A stretch of DNA of 64,000 nucleotides from positions 186,001-250,000 of the forward strand of contig JBAYTR010000005.1 of NCBI GenBank assembly GCA_041675505.1, written 5' to 3'. The stretch's first letter is position 1. Each line of letters begins with the position of its first letter. The position numbers and the translations under genes are program-made. Source of the DNA: JAGPCK01 sp041675505. Its GTDB lineage: Bacteria > Bacteroidota > Bacteroidia > UKL13-3. Under the pieces are notes generated by a model. It searched no databases and was not told where the DNA came from. It worked only from the letters and a program-made list of their open reading frames with translations. Shown here in pieces: positions 17,599 through 25,103 of this stretch.

Positions 17599-17875
17599 AT
17601 GAAGTTGTCATGTTTCAAGTCCGCACGAAGTTATTTAGAAGCACTCTTCACTCAAAGCGATATTGGTGCAAGTTTTCTGTAAGCCCGTGCGCTGGAGAAA
17701 TAAAAGAGGGTGGCAAAAATTCTTCTTGGGTGGGAAAAACATACACTTTTTAAGCACTTTGCTTTGTGGTGGGCTTTTGCGGCTGATTAAAGTATGTATG
17801 TTTGTGGGTTTATTTTGGGGTTATTTTTAAGGGAAAAAGTTATAACTTAGCAGCCATTATTTGGATTTTCTTTGT

Positions 17876-18973
17876 ATGGCAAAAAATGTAGCGAAAATTT
17901 CGTTTGAGGACTTCTCTGTTGTGGATTTATTCTGCGGTGTCGGGGGATTAACACACGGTTTTGTTAAGCAAAAGTTTAAAGTTGATGCTGGCGTTGACTT
18001 TGATAAAAGCTGTGAATTTGCTTTTGAAAAAAACAACAAGTCAAAATTTTTACACAAAGATGTAACAGCTTTTTCGTCAGAAGAACTGGTTTCATTGTAT
18101 AGCAAAGGTAAGCGAAAAATTTTAGTTGGTTGCGCTCCGTGTCAGCCGTTCTCTATTTACAATCACAGAAATTCTAATAAGTCGCAAACAAAAACTAACG
18201 ATGCAAAATGGAAGTTGCTTTACTCGTTTGCAAATTTGATTGATGAAGTTGAACCCGAAATTGTATCAATGGAAAATGTTCCTTTGTTGATGAAATTTGA
18301 TGATGGAAAAGTGTTTAACGATTTTGTCAAAAGATTGGAGGACAAAAAATATTTTGTCAGTTACTACATTGTCAATGCACAAGATTATGGTGTGCCACAA
18401 AGAAGAAAGCGTTTGGTTTTGTTTGGCTCAAAGCATGGCAAGATTGAACTGATAGAGAAAACTGTTAAAGGGAAAAAGTATGTAACTGTCAAAGATGCGA
18501 TCGGACATTTGCCACCTGTTGAAGATGGTGTGTCTCATCCAACGGATGCGTTACACAGAGCAAGAAAGTTGACTGACTTGAATAAGCGAAGAATACAAGC
18601 AACAAAGGAAGGTGGGTTTTGGAGAGATTGGGATAAAAGTTTGTGGCTTGAATGTCATAAAAAAGAATCTGGAAAAACTTTTCGTAGTGTGTATGGCAGA
18701 ATGAAATGGAATGAAGTTGCACCAACCATGACAACCTATTGCACTGGAATTGGTAATGGTCGCTTTGGACATCCCGAACAAGACAGAGCAATTACTTTGA
18801 GAGAAGCAGCACTTATACAAAGCTTTCCAAAAAATTATAAATTCATTGACCCAAATGGAACATTTTCATCACTTAACATTGCACGACAAATTGGGAATGC
18901 AGTTCCTGTTGGTTTGGGTATTGCGATTGCAAAAAGCATAAAAAATCACATCAATCAAATTGGCAAAAGCTAA
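17876..18973 (+). CDS. C5-cytosine DNA methyltransferase
   Basis: 365 residues from the ATG (the frame extends 5 codons to a TTG at 17861). All key m5C-methyltransferase motifs are present: I (DLFCGVGGLTHGF, residues 17-29, SAM binding), IV (GCAPCQPFS with catalytic C89), VI (ENVPLL), VIII (QDYGVPQRRKRLVLFG), IX (REAALIQSFP) and X (QIGNAVPVGLG). The target-recognition region between VIII and IX is short to medium, and specificity cannot be read. No cognate restriction endonuclease is adjacent. It starts a four-gene operon, with its 3' end overlapping the next gene by 14 bp. Confidence 0.95.
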   Translation: MAKNVAKISFEDFSVVDLFCGVGGLTHGFVKQKFKVDAGVDFDKSCEFAFEKNNKSKFLHKDVTAFSSEELVSLYSKGKRKILVGCAPCQPFSIYNHRNSNKSQTKTNDAKWKLLYSFANLIDEVEPEIVSMENVPLLMKFDDGKVFNDFVKRLEDKKYFVSYYIVNAQDYGVPQRRKRLVLFGSKHGKIELIEKTVKGKKYVTVKDAIGHLPPVEDGVSHPTDALHRARKLTDLNKRRIQATKEGGFWRDWDKSLWLECHKKESGKTFRSVYGRMKWNEVAPTMTTYCTGIGNGRFGHPEQDRAITLREAALIQSFPKNYKFIDPNGTFSSLNIARQIGNAVPVGLGIAIAKSIKNHINQIGKS

Positions 18974-21074
18974 CCAATTTTTAAAGTGGCGTTTTGATGT
19001 AAATACATTTCGCTTATTGGGTCGTGAGTTAATTACTGACCGTATTACTGCCGTATTTGAGTTGGTTAAAAACTGCTATGATGCTAATGCTACGCAAGTA
19101 AATGTGGATTTGTATAATGTTACCATAAACGCAGACGATAGAAAAATTACTATTTCGGATAATGGTGTTGGAATGTCATACGATGACATTGAAAATAAAT
19201 GGATGGTTGTTGGGACAAACAGTAAAAGAACAATTTTATATTCTGAAAAACCATTCAATAGAAGATTTGTAGGCGAAAAGGGAATAGGTCGTTTTGCAGT
19301 TGATAAATTAGGCGGAAACCTAATCATAAAAACAAAGAAGAAAGGTGATAAGGAGTGGCTCAATGTAAATATCAACTGGGATGAATATGAAAGCAAATCA
19401 AAAGGAAGTCAATTGACTTTGTTTACTGATATTGAAAATCCTGTTTTCGCTTCACCTGGGAAAGTTGATGAACAAGGAACAATTTTAGAAATCTCTTTTG
19501 TAAACGAAGTTTGGACAAAGAATGATATTGACAGATTGTATAAAGAGCTAACGAAAGTTGTTTCTCCTTTTCATCCTCTAAATCCACCGTTCAATATTTA
19601 TGTGAATTCAAATGAGCATAAAGAATACACAAATAAATTGGTGAAAGCAGATGCGATTAAATATTCATCACATCAGGCTGCAATAGATTTTGATAAGGAA
19701 AGTGGAAAGCAAGAAGTTTTAAGATTTGATACAAAGGCTGGTAAAATAATTACTGATAAGGTAGATATAAAATCCTTTGGACCTGTTCGTGTAAAACTGT
19801 ATTTTTTTGATGAGGAAGCAAAAAGAAGATTCAGAAAGTCGTATAAGGATAGCGATAAAAGAATTGATGGAGTAAAAGTTTATAGGGATAATGTTGTAAC
19901 AACTCCTTTTGCAGAATTTGAAGATGACAGAGATAAACAAAGAGATGTCCTTGGAATTGATAAAAGATTATGGAGAGATATTTTTAATAAAATCAGCACA
20001 AGAGAAGTAATCGGTGTTGTTGATATTACCAAAGAAGATAATCCACTAATAATTGATGCAACAAATCGTCAAGACTTTGTAGATAATGCAGAGTATAGAG
20101 ATTTAAAGGAGTTTATCATTGAGCAACTTGATGTGTTCTCTCAAGTGAAAATTTATGAACGCCTTTTGAAAAGAGTTACCACAACATCAGCTTTGCAAAA
20201 AGCTGGTAGGGATGTGAAATTTTTTAAAGAAGCAATTGAGAGTATTGAAAACCAGAACCCAACTTTAAAGCCTGTCTTGGAAAGCATAAAGACACAAGCT
20301 ATTGAAGTAAGTCAAGCAATCTCAAAAGGAATTAGTGAGCAAAAGAAGGAACGACAAGAGTTTATTAGAAAGGAGAATATTTATTTCTCATTAATGTCTT
20401 TGCAAGATTATGCTATTCGTATTTCTCATGCAGTTAGAACTTCATTAGGAAAGATTAAGCGAATGGCAGAATTTTTTAAAAATAATTTTCCAAACGCTAA
20501 GTATGAAGAATTATTCAAGGATTATGCTTTGATGATTTATGACGAAATGAATACTTTGAATAAGGTTATTGATTTCATGTTGAGCTATGCTGCTTCCAAT
20601 GTTGACTTTGAAGATTTCAGTGTAAAGAAGTTAATTGAAGAATTGCTGTATAGCGGTTACAAACAAACATTTCAAGATGAAGGCATAAAAGTTACTGTTG
20701 AAATAAAAGACGATTTTATAATTAACGCTAATAAGAAATTTTTTCAAGACATAATACAAAACCTTGTTGCAAATTCTATTAAGGCGTTGAGCAATGAAAA
20801 AAATAAAATAATCAAATGCACTGGCTATATTGAAGATGATTATTTTATTTTCATTTTCTCTGACAATGGAAATGGAATTAATGAAGGCGATGAAGAAAAA
20901 ATATTCGGGCTTTATTATACAACTACAGCGGAACATGGTGGAGCTGGCTTAGGTTTATTTATAGTGAAAACAAGAATTGAAGCATTGAAAGGAACAGTTG
21001 AAGTTAAAGAAAGCGAATTCAAACCGAAAGGAGCATCATTCAAAATAACTTTACCATTTAAAAAAAATGAATAA
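18960..21074 (+). CDS. Double-GHKL protein: Hsp90/MORC-like ATPase fused to histidine kinase
   Basis: 704 residues from a TTG start inside the methyltransferase gene. The N-terminal GHKL ATPase has E34/N38/D41 in ELVKNCYDANA, DNGVGM at 67-72 and GEKGIGRF at 105-112. An S5-like region follows (about 290-390: GVKVYRDNV, LGIDKRLW, DATNRQDFVDN), as in Hsp90/MutL/MORC proteins. A coiled coil (about 430-475) leads to a DHp-like helix with H490 in ISHAVRTSLGKIKR, then a second GHKL domain (about 590-700: NLVANSIKAL, SDNGNGI, GGAGLGLFIVKTR). No membrane segment, so it is a cytosolic sensor. The operon context suggests phosphotransfer to the next gene product. Confidence 0.88.
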   Translation: MAKANQFLKWRFDVNTFRLLGRELITDRITAVFELVKNCYDANATQVNVDLYNVTINADDRKITISDNGVGMSYDDIENKWMVVGTNSKRTILYSEKPFNRRFVGEKGIGRFAVDKLGGNLIIKTKKKGDKEWLNVNINWDEYESKSKGSQLTLFTDIENPVFASPGKVDEQGTILEISFVNEVWTKNDIDRLYKELTKVVSPFHPLNPPFNIYVNSNEHKEYTNKLVKADAIKYSSHQAAIDFDKESGKQEVLRFDTKAGKIITDKVDIKSFGPVRVKLYFFDEEAKRRFRKSYKDSDKRIDGVKVYRDNVVTTPFAEFEDDRDKQRDVLGIDKRLWRDIFNKISTREVIGVVDITKEDNPLIIDATNRQDFVDNAEYRDLKEFIIEQLDVFSQVKIYERLLKRVTTTSALQKAGRDVKFFKEAIESIENQNPTLKPVLESIKTQAIEVSQAISKGISEQKKERQEFIRKENIYFSLMSLQDYAIRISHAVRTSLGKIKRMAEFFKNNFPNAKYEELFKDYALMIYDEMNTLNKVIDFMLSYAASNVDFEDFSVKKLIEELLYSGYKQTFQDEGIKVTVEIKDDFIINANKKFFQDIIQNLVANSIKALSNEKNKIIKCTGYIEDDYFIFIFSDNGNGINEGDEEKIFGLYYTTTAEHGGAGLGLFIVKTRIEALKGTVEVKESEFKPKGASFKITLPFKKNE

Positions 21075-21691
21075 TGAAAACTACTAAAATTGTTGTCATA
21101 CACGATGACATTCTAGAAAAAGACCCTTTGTTAGTTGTTTTGAGAGAAGAATATGGGGCTGATAATGTAATCCTAAAGAAGAAATCTAAAGAAGGATTGA
21201 ATTATGTTTTAGATAATTTGTCTCAAAAAATGGTAGTCATTCTTGACTTGAATTTTAAAGCAGGTGAACCGTCTGGAGTGCAAGTGTTTGAAGGAATACG
21301 GAAGCAAACTTCATTAGTGTATGTGATAATTTGGACAGCAAGTGCATTAGAAGATATTAATAGAGAAGATTTGAAAAGCATGATAAACAATGATGCACTT
21401 GCATTTATGAGTAGCACTGATGATATTGAAAAAATAGTGAGTAAAGTAAATTCTGCTTCTCACCAACTTGACATCAGAATTGATAGTGCATTAGAACAAT
21501 GGATTAGTTTACATCCTGAAAGTGAAAAGCAATCACCCTATATTTTATCAAGAGATGGTAAGTCCTACTCGTTAAATGAAATACTTCAAGAAATAAGATT
21601 AAAAACGCCTTTTGGAATGGAAACTGAAAAAGACATATTGCTTTTAGCAATAGACATGTTATCAAGAGGAAAAAAGAAAATTGATGGCTAA
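21074..21691 (+). CDS. Receiver-domain protein with unknown C-terminal domain
   Basis: 205 residues. Residues 1-120 follow the CheY receiver pattern: acidic pair D11/D12 after the first strand, phosphoacceptor D58 in VVILDLNF and T88 in IIWTAS. The conserved lysine of the fifth strand is absent (ALAFMSS at 108-114 replaces the usual K-P region). The C-terminal 75 residues are helical and match no DNA-binding domain I know, so the output is probably protein-protein. The start overlaps the kinase stop by 1 nt (TAATG), and the 3' end overlaps the protease-like gene by 8 nt. Confidence 0.8.
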   Translation: MKTTKIVVIHDDILEKDPLLVVLREEYGADNVILKKKSKEGLNYVLDNLSQKMVVILDLNFKAGEPSGVQVFEGIRKQTSLVYVIIWTASALEDINREDLKSMINNDALAFMSSTDDIEKIVSKVNSASHQLDIRIDSALEQWISLHPESEKQSPYILSRDGKSYSLNEILQEIRLKTPFGMETEKDILLLAIDMLSRGKKKIDG

Positions 21692-22316
21692 CTTTCATAT
21701 CGCTTTTGACCATAACAATGTTACTTTGGGGCTTTATTTTGAGAAAAGTAAAGCTGATTTGATTAACCACATCAATCATGCAATTCCTTTGTCTGTAGTG
21801 AATGAAATAAATTCCGACAGATGCAACCAAGCATACATTGATATATTCATTCCTACAATCAATTTGAGCAATTTTATTTTTGTCGCATATTCTCATGGGC
21901 TTGAAAACAAACTTACTGCAAATGGTGGTTCATACATTGAATCTGATATAAACTCCAATTTATTTACAAATTGCTTTTTCTACTCAATGTCGTGCCTAAC
22001 TGGAATTGATTTAGGCAAAAAATTAGCTGAAAATAATTCTCATACGTTTATTGGTTATAATGATTTTGCACCTGCTCTACTTGGTAAGTATATGAAGCTA
22101 TCAATTGACTGTGACAATTTTGCGATAAAAAAATTCATTGACGGTTATACAATTGTTGAGTCGTTTAACTCAATGAAAACAAATTTTACAGCTGCGGTTG
22201 ATTACCTTGAAAACAAAGGTGAACCTCTTTTAGCTTCAGCATTAAGGAAAAGCAGAGATGCTTTAGTTTTATATGGTGATAGTTCTCTCACAATCGCTGG
22301 CTTTCATATTAATTAA
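21684..22316 (+). CDS. CHAT/caspase-like putative cysteine protease
   Basis: 210 residues from ATG 21684 (a TTG lies one codon before). The clan-CD pattern is visible: a hydrophobic strand ending in SHG (FIFVAYSHG, H71) and a second strand ending in SC (CFFYSMSCLTG, C104), then a helix (DLGKKLAEN) and FIGYNDFA, as in CHAT domains. H71/C104 would be the catalytic dyad. About 70 N-terminal residues could form a regulatory region. No signal peptide, so it is cytosolic. As the last gene of the methyltransferase/kinase/receiver operon it is the likely effector. The family assignment is by motif only. Confidence 0.65.
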   Translation: MANFHIAFDHNNVTLGLYFEKSKADLINHINHAIPLSVVNEINSDRCNQAYIDIFIPTINLSNFIFVAYSHGLENKLTANGGSYIESDINSNLFTNCFFYSMSCLTGIDLGKKLAENNSHTFIGYNDFAPALLGKYMKLSIDCDNFAIKKFIDGYTIVESFNSMKTNFTAAVDYLENKGEPLLASALRKSRDALVLYGDSSLTIAGFHIN

Positions 22317-22355
22317 TGTGTGTTTTGTGCCCCTTAGTCAACCGTAAACGTTTAC

Positions 22356-22772
22356 TTACAGGTATTCTACTTCCCAGCTAATGGGGCACACCTTTTCCAG
22401 CATGGCACTTACTCCGCAATATTTTTCTTTTGACAGGGTAACTGCTTTGGCCATTTTATCGTGGTCCTCGGGCTTCATCTTTATTTTGTAGTGCAGGCGA
22501 ATGGCGGTGTACACTTTGGGGTGTTCTTCGCTCAAATCGGCTGAGGTGTCAATACTAAAATCGCTGTATTCCACCCGCATTTTATTGAGTATAGAAACCA
22601 CATCCACGCCTGTGCAACCTGCCAGGGCCGAGAGCAGGAGCGGCTTTGGTCGTGGCCCGCTGTTTTCGCCACCGTCTTCAGGTGCCAGGTCAAGAGGTAT
22701 AGTATGTCCGTTAATTTCAGTGGAAAAGGCCATGCCTCCGGTCCACGCGGTGGTAGTTTGATGGGTAGCCAT
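22356..22772 (-). CDS. OsmC-family peroxiredoxin-like protein
   Basis: 138 residues from ATG 22772 (MATHQTT); a longer frame to 22835 runs into the rhodanese gene and is unlikely. The OsmC/Ohr fold pattern is present: GFGRGP-like PKPLLLSALAGCTGVDVVSIL with the first cysteine, and KEKYCGVSAMLEKVCPISWE with later cysteines. Members reduce organic hydroperoxides or handle persulfides. It starts 1 bp after the rhodanese stop and ends the minus-strand sulfur/redox operon. Confidence 0.9.
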   Translation of the reverse strand: MATHQTTTAWTGGMAFSTEINGHTIPLDLAPEDGGENSGPRPKPLLLSALAGCTGVDVVSILNKMRVEYSDFSIDTSADLSEEHPKVYTAIRLHYKIKMKPEDHDKMAKAVTLSKEKYCGVSAMLEKVCPISWEVEYL

Positions 22773-22773
22773 G

Positions 22774-23094
22774 TTATGCGTAATTGATGATGTTTTGTAA
22801 ACTTTGCCAGCTTCCGCCATTGTAGGCTTCCACACCTTTAGAGGTTAAGAAACTTTTAGCCTGGGCACTGCGCATACCACTGGCACAACATACAATTACG
22901 GGTTTGTTGGCTTTTTTAATGGTAACGGCTTCCTTGGCTATATTGGGCAAAGGAATGTTTTTAGCGCCTTTAATGTGCCCACCGGCAAACTCACCTGTGG
23001 AGCGCACGTCAATAATAATGGCTCCGTTTTTCAGGGCCGTTTGAATAAGTTCGGTTTTGTTGCCACCGAAAAGCTTTTTTATAAAGTCGAACAT
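22774..23094 (-). CDS. Single-domain rhodanese
   Basis: 106 residues with one rhodanese domain: DVRSTGEFAGGHIKGAKNIP (about 31-50) and the active-site loop in VIVCCASGMRSAQA (catalytic Cys about 71). It transfers sulfane sulfur to thiol acceptors. Residues 1-16 (MFDFIKKLFGGNKTEL) form a short amphipathic extension often seen in Bacteroidota versions. It lies 2 bp after the thioredoxin gene and couples to OsmC, which suggests persulfide or sulfide detoxification. Confidence 0.92.
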   Translation of the reverse strand: MFDFIKKLFGGNKTELIQTALKNGAIIIDVRSTGEFAGGHIKGAKNIPLPNIAKEAVTIKKANKPVIVCCASGMRSAQAKSFLTSKGVEAYNGGSWQSLQNIINYA

Positions 23095-23096
23095 GC

Positions 23097-23396
23097 TTAA
23101 TTGATTTTAGATTGAATAATAGAAACCAGTTGGTTGGCAGGCACCACACCTGATTGCCTCCACAAGGTTTCACCTGCTTTAAACAACATGAGCGTGGGCA
23201 CACCCTGTATCTGGTAAAAGGCTGCTGCCTGCGGGTTTTTGTCTACATCTACTTTAATTACCCGCACGGCATCTCCCAGCTTATCGGCTGTTTCTTTCAG
23301 AATAGGGGCCATCATTTTACAGGGGCCGCACCACTCAGCAGAGAAGTCGACCAACAGCGGGGTGCTGTCATTAATAAGTTCATTAAACGTTGCCAT
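23097..23396 (-). CDS. trxA: Thioredoxin
   Basis: 99 residues with the canonical FSAEWCGPCKMMAPIL active site (CGPC, about residues 22-25) and the cis-proline GVPTLMLFKAGE segment. Slightly shorter than E. coli TrxA but complete. In an operon with rhodanese and OsmC it probably reduces persulfides formed by the rhodanese; this is an inference from context. Confidence 0.95.
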   Translation of the reverse strand: MATFNELINDSTPLLVDFSAEWCGPCKMMAPILKETADKLGDAVRVIKVDVDKNPQAAAFYQIQGVPTLMLFKAGETLWRQSGVVPANQLVSIIQSKIN

Positions 23397-23399
23397 AAT

Positions 23400-23597
23400 T
23401 TATTTGCTTTCTTTTTTGTGTAACATACTGAATAATAATCCGCCCATCATGCTGCCGTACAGTGTACTGTTTACAGGTTTGGAAGTAATGGCGCAGGTGC
23501 CGCTGGCACAACCCACCTGTTGCCAGTACAGGTAACCGGCAATGGCTCCGATGATAATGCCCGAGGCGGTGAGGATGATATTTTTAGTTATTTTCAT
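23400..23597 (-). CDS. DUF6132-like small membrane protein
   Basis: 65 residues from ATG 23597 (MKITKNIILT); the open frame extends further but into the promoter region. One or two hydrophobic segments (ASGIIIGAIAGYLYWQ and STLYGSMMGGLLFSML) flank a cysteine motif VGCASGTCAITSKP. This pattern resembles DUF6132 proteins seen beside thioredoxin or rhodanese genes in Bacteroidota. The paired cysteines suggest a role in sulfur handling at the membrane. First gene of the operon. Confidence 0.7.
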   Translation of the reverse strand: MKITKNIILTASGIIIGAIAGYLYWQQVGCASGTCAITSKPVNSTLYGSMMGGLLFSMLHKKESK

Positions 23598-23613
23598 TTT
23601 CTTTAAATTGATA

Positions 23614-23631
23614 CATGAACATTCATTCATA
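23614..23631. promoter_or_regulatory. Putative ArsR operator upstream of the sulfur/redox operon
   Basis: This 18-bp segment (CATGAACATTCATTCATA) matches 14 of 18 positions of the perfect dyad at 23955-23972. It lies between the ArsR gene and the DUF6132 start, as expected for an operator of the operon. Confidence 0.55.
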
Positions 23632-23647
23632 TTTAATGCCAAAAAAA

Positions 23648-23944
23648 CTACGACATGTTGCAGTCGCATTTTTCAATGCAGCGAACTACCTGGGTAAGTT
23701 GTTTTTCTTTCAACTTATACAACACGTTGGTGCCTGATTTTTTTGCAGTTAGCAAACCTTTCAGCTTCATGTTCGATAGGTGGTGCGACAGCAATGATTG
23801 TTCGCAACCCGTAAGTTCCACCAGTTGGTTTACTGTCAGTTGGTCATGCTGCTGCAGCCATTCTATCACTGCCAGCCGGGTAGGGTGGGCAATGGTGCGC
23901 AGGATAAAAGCGGCCTTTTCGAGTTTCTTTTTGCTTAGCGACAT
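23648..23944 (-). CDS. ArsR/SmtB-family transcriptional regulator
   Basis: 98 residues from ATG 23944 (MSLSKKKLEKA). Winged-helix ArsR pattern: AFILRTIAHPTRLAVIEWLQ, then LVELTGCEQSLLSHHLSNMKLKGLL recognition region. Cysteines lie in the recognition helix (TGCEQS) and at the C-terminus (IEKCDCNMS), so it could respond to metals or reactive sulfur as BigR/SqrR-type members do; this is an inference. A perfect operator-like dyad lies 10 bp upstream of its own start and a related site lies before the next operon, suggesting autoregulation and control of the trx/rhodanese/OsmC genes. Confidence 0.88.
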   Translation of the reverse strand: MSLSKKKLEKAAFILRTIAHPTRLAVIEWLQQHDQLTVNQLVELTGCEQSLLSHHLSNMKLKGLLTAKKSGTNVLYKLKEKQLTQVVRCIEKCDCNMS

Positions 23945-23954
23945 GGTACAAAGG

Positions 23955-23972
23955 TATGAACATGTGTTCATA
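23955..23972. promoter_or_regulatory. Putative ArsR operator (perfect dyad)
   Basis: TATGAACA and TGTTCATA are exact inverted repeats separated by TG, located 10 bp upstream of the ArsR start codon. A degenerate copy lies at 23614-23631. Confidence 0.65.
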
Positions 23973-24018
23973 TACTAAAAATTATTTTTATGATTTTTAT
24001 TTCCTATTTTCGTCACGC

Positions 24019-24603
24019 ATGGACGATACACTACACAGTATGCGCCAACTGGTGAACGCTATTCACCCCTTAAGTGAAGGGGAGTGGGAGCGTTTTGCAG
24101 CTATCTGGCAAAAGACGGAGGTGAAAAGAAAAGAGCTGCTTACCGCAGCCGGAGAGCCTGAGCAGTACCTTTATTTTGTGGTAGCTGGTGTGCAACGTGT
24201 ATTTTACCTTGACGATGAAAACCGAGAGGCTACGTTGGTATTTACATACAACCCTTCCTTTGGCGGGGTACTTGATTCATTGATGCTGCAAACTCCTTCG
24301 GCTTATTATTATGAAACCTTAACGCCATCCGTATTACTTAAGGCACACCATACTGCTTTACATAAGTTAATGGAAGAAATCCCGGCTGTGGAAGTGATGA
24401 TTCGCAAGGGCATTACAGCAGCTACTTCAGGAGTATTAAAACGTTTGGCCGAGTTACAGTGTTACTCAGCCGAGGAAAGGTTCAGGAGTTTGTTGCAACG
24501 TAGTCCGCACATACTGCAACTGGTGCCGCACCGCTATCTGGCCAATTACTTGGGCATGGATGCAACCAACTTCAGCAAGTTGATGAATAAGGTGCGAATT
24601 TGA
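24019..24603 (+). CDS. Crp/Fnr-family transcriptional regulator
   Basis: 194 residues from ATG 24019 (MDDTLHSMRQ). The frame opens at 23956, but that upstream part overlaps the ArsR operator. A cNMP-binding-like beta-barrel spans about 20-120 (EQYLYFVVAGVQRVFYLDDE) and a C-terminal HTH is implied (VPHRYLANYLGMDATNFSKLM). The RDLAR-like cAMP-binding cassette is absent, so the ligand is unknown. It is divergent from arsR. A perfect inverted repeat directly downstream (24618-24633) is placed like an activator site for the next operon. Confidence 0.88.
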   Translation: MDDTLHSMRQLVNAIHPLSEGEWERFAAIWQKTEVKRKELLTAAGEPEQYLYFVVAGVQRVFYLDDENREATLVFTYNPSFGGVLDSLMLQTPSAYYYETLTPSVLLKAHHTALHKLMEEIPAVEVMIRKGITAATSGVLKRLAELQCYSAEERFRSLLQRSPHILQLVPHRYLANYLGMDATNFSKLMNKVRI

Positions 24604-24617
24604 ACCCCATCGTAAAT

Positions 24618-24662
24618 CTTGGTAAATACCAAGAATCAGTTCAGCCGCTTGTCACACCTTTG
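24618..24662 (+). promoter_or_regulatory. Candidate Crp-type activator site and promoter of the DUF4345 operon
   Basis: The inverted repeat CTTGGTA-AA-TACCAAG (24618-24633) is centred at 24625.5. A -7-like box CACCTTTG ends at 24662, exactly 36.5 bp from the centre, which fits class II activation. The box has C instead of T at its first position, consistent with dependence on an activator. Confidence 0.5.
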
Positions 24663-24683
24663 TGCCATCAAAAAAAATCAGAT

Positions 24684-25103
24684 ATGAAAACACAAAGAAT
24701 TGTTTCCCTGGCCTCATCAGGTTTCGTACTGTTGTCGGCCTTAAGTTTACTCTCGGTTAGTTTAATGGCTTTTTTCAGTCCGCAGGCAGTAATGGATTTG
24801 GTAGCAGTGAACCTGCCCAATACCGATGCCTTCAGTTCCATCAGAGGGGTGTACGGTGGCGTGGGGCTCACCTTATTTATTCATCTGATCTATCTGTTGC
24901 GCAAGGATAAACAACAGGCCATAGGATTTCTCACTATTTTCTGGGGCTTGTATGCCGTATCCCGTATTACCACCATTTTTGTAGAAGGTAAGCTGGGCGC
25001 CTTCGGTACGCAATGGCTGTATACAGAATCCGTATTTTGTATCTTAGCGCTTACCCTGTATGTGCTGCTTAAAAGAAACAACGCGTATGTCAACAGCCAT
25101 TGA
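24684..25103 (+). CDS. DUF4345 membrane protein
   Basis: 139 residues from ATG 24684 (MKTQRIVSLA). Four hydrophobic segments: about 10-32, 50-72, 80-98 and 110-130. RGVYGGVGLTLFIHLIYLLR matches the DUF4345 pattern of small four-helix inner-membrane proteins. Function unknown. It follows the Crp-type regulator and its putative site, and its 3' end overlaps the DinB-like gene by 17 bp. Confidence 0.8.
   Translation: MKTQRIVSLASSGFVLLSALSLLSVSLMAFFSPQAVMDLVAVNLPNTDAFSSIRGVYGGVGLTLFIHLIYLLRKDKQQAIGFLTIFWGLYAVSRITTIFVEGKLGAFGTQWLYTESVFCILALTLYVLLKRNNAYVNSH

Larger units (their letters stand above)
17377..17875. other. Intergenic region upstream of the methyltransferase operon
   Basis: This 499-bp stretch holds repeat copy 3 (17399-17471), one small ORF (17494-17598) and then about 275 bp in which I see no coding signal. 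It includes a G/T-rich stretch (17690-17830) with runs such as GGTGGGCTTTTGCGG. The operon promoter must lie here, but I find no clean TTTG-N19-TAnnTTTG match. Confidence 0.6.

Noticed and set aside
22344..22355. GTAAACGTTTAC palindrome between the protease-like gene and OsmC
   Set aside because: A perfect 12-bp palindrome but with no loop, no T-run and no second copy; probably chance in a 39-bp gap.
22773..22835. Longer OsmC start at 22835
   Set aside because: It would overlap the rhodanese gene by more than 60 bp; the ATG at 22772 sits 1 bp after the rhodanese stop and matches family length.
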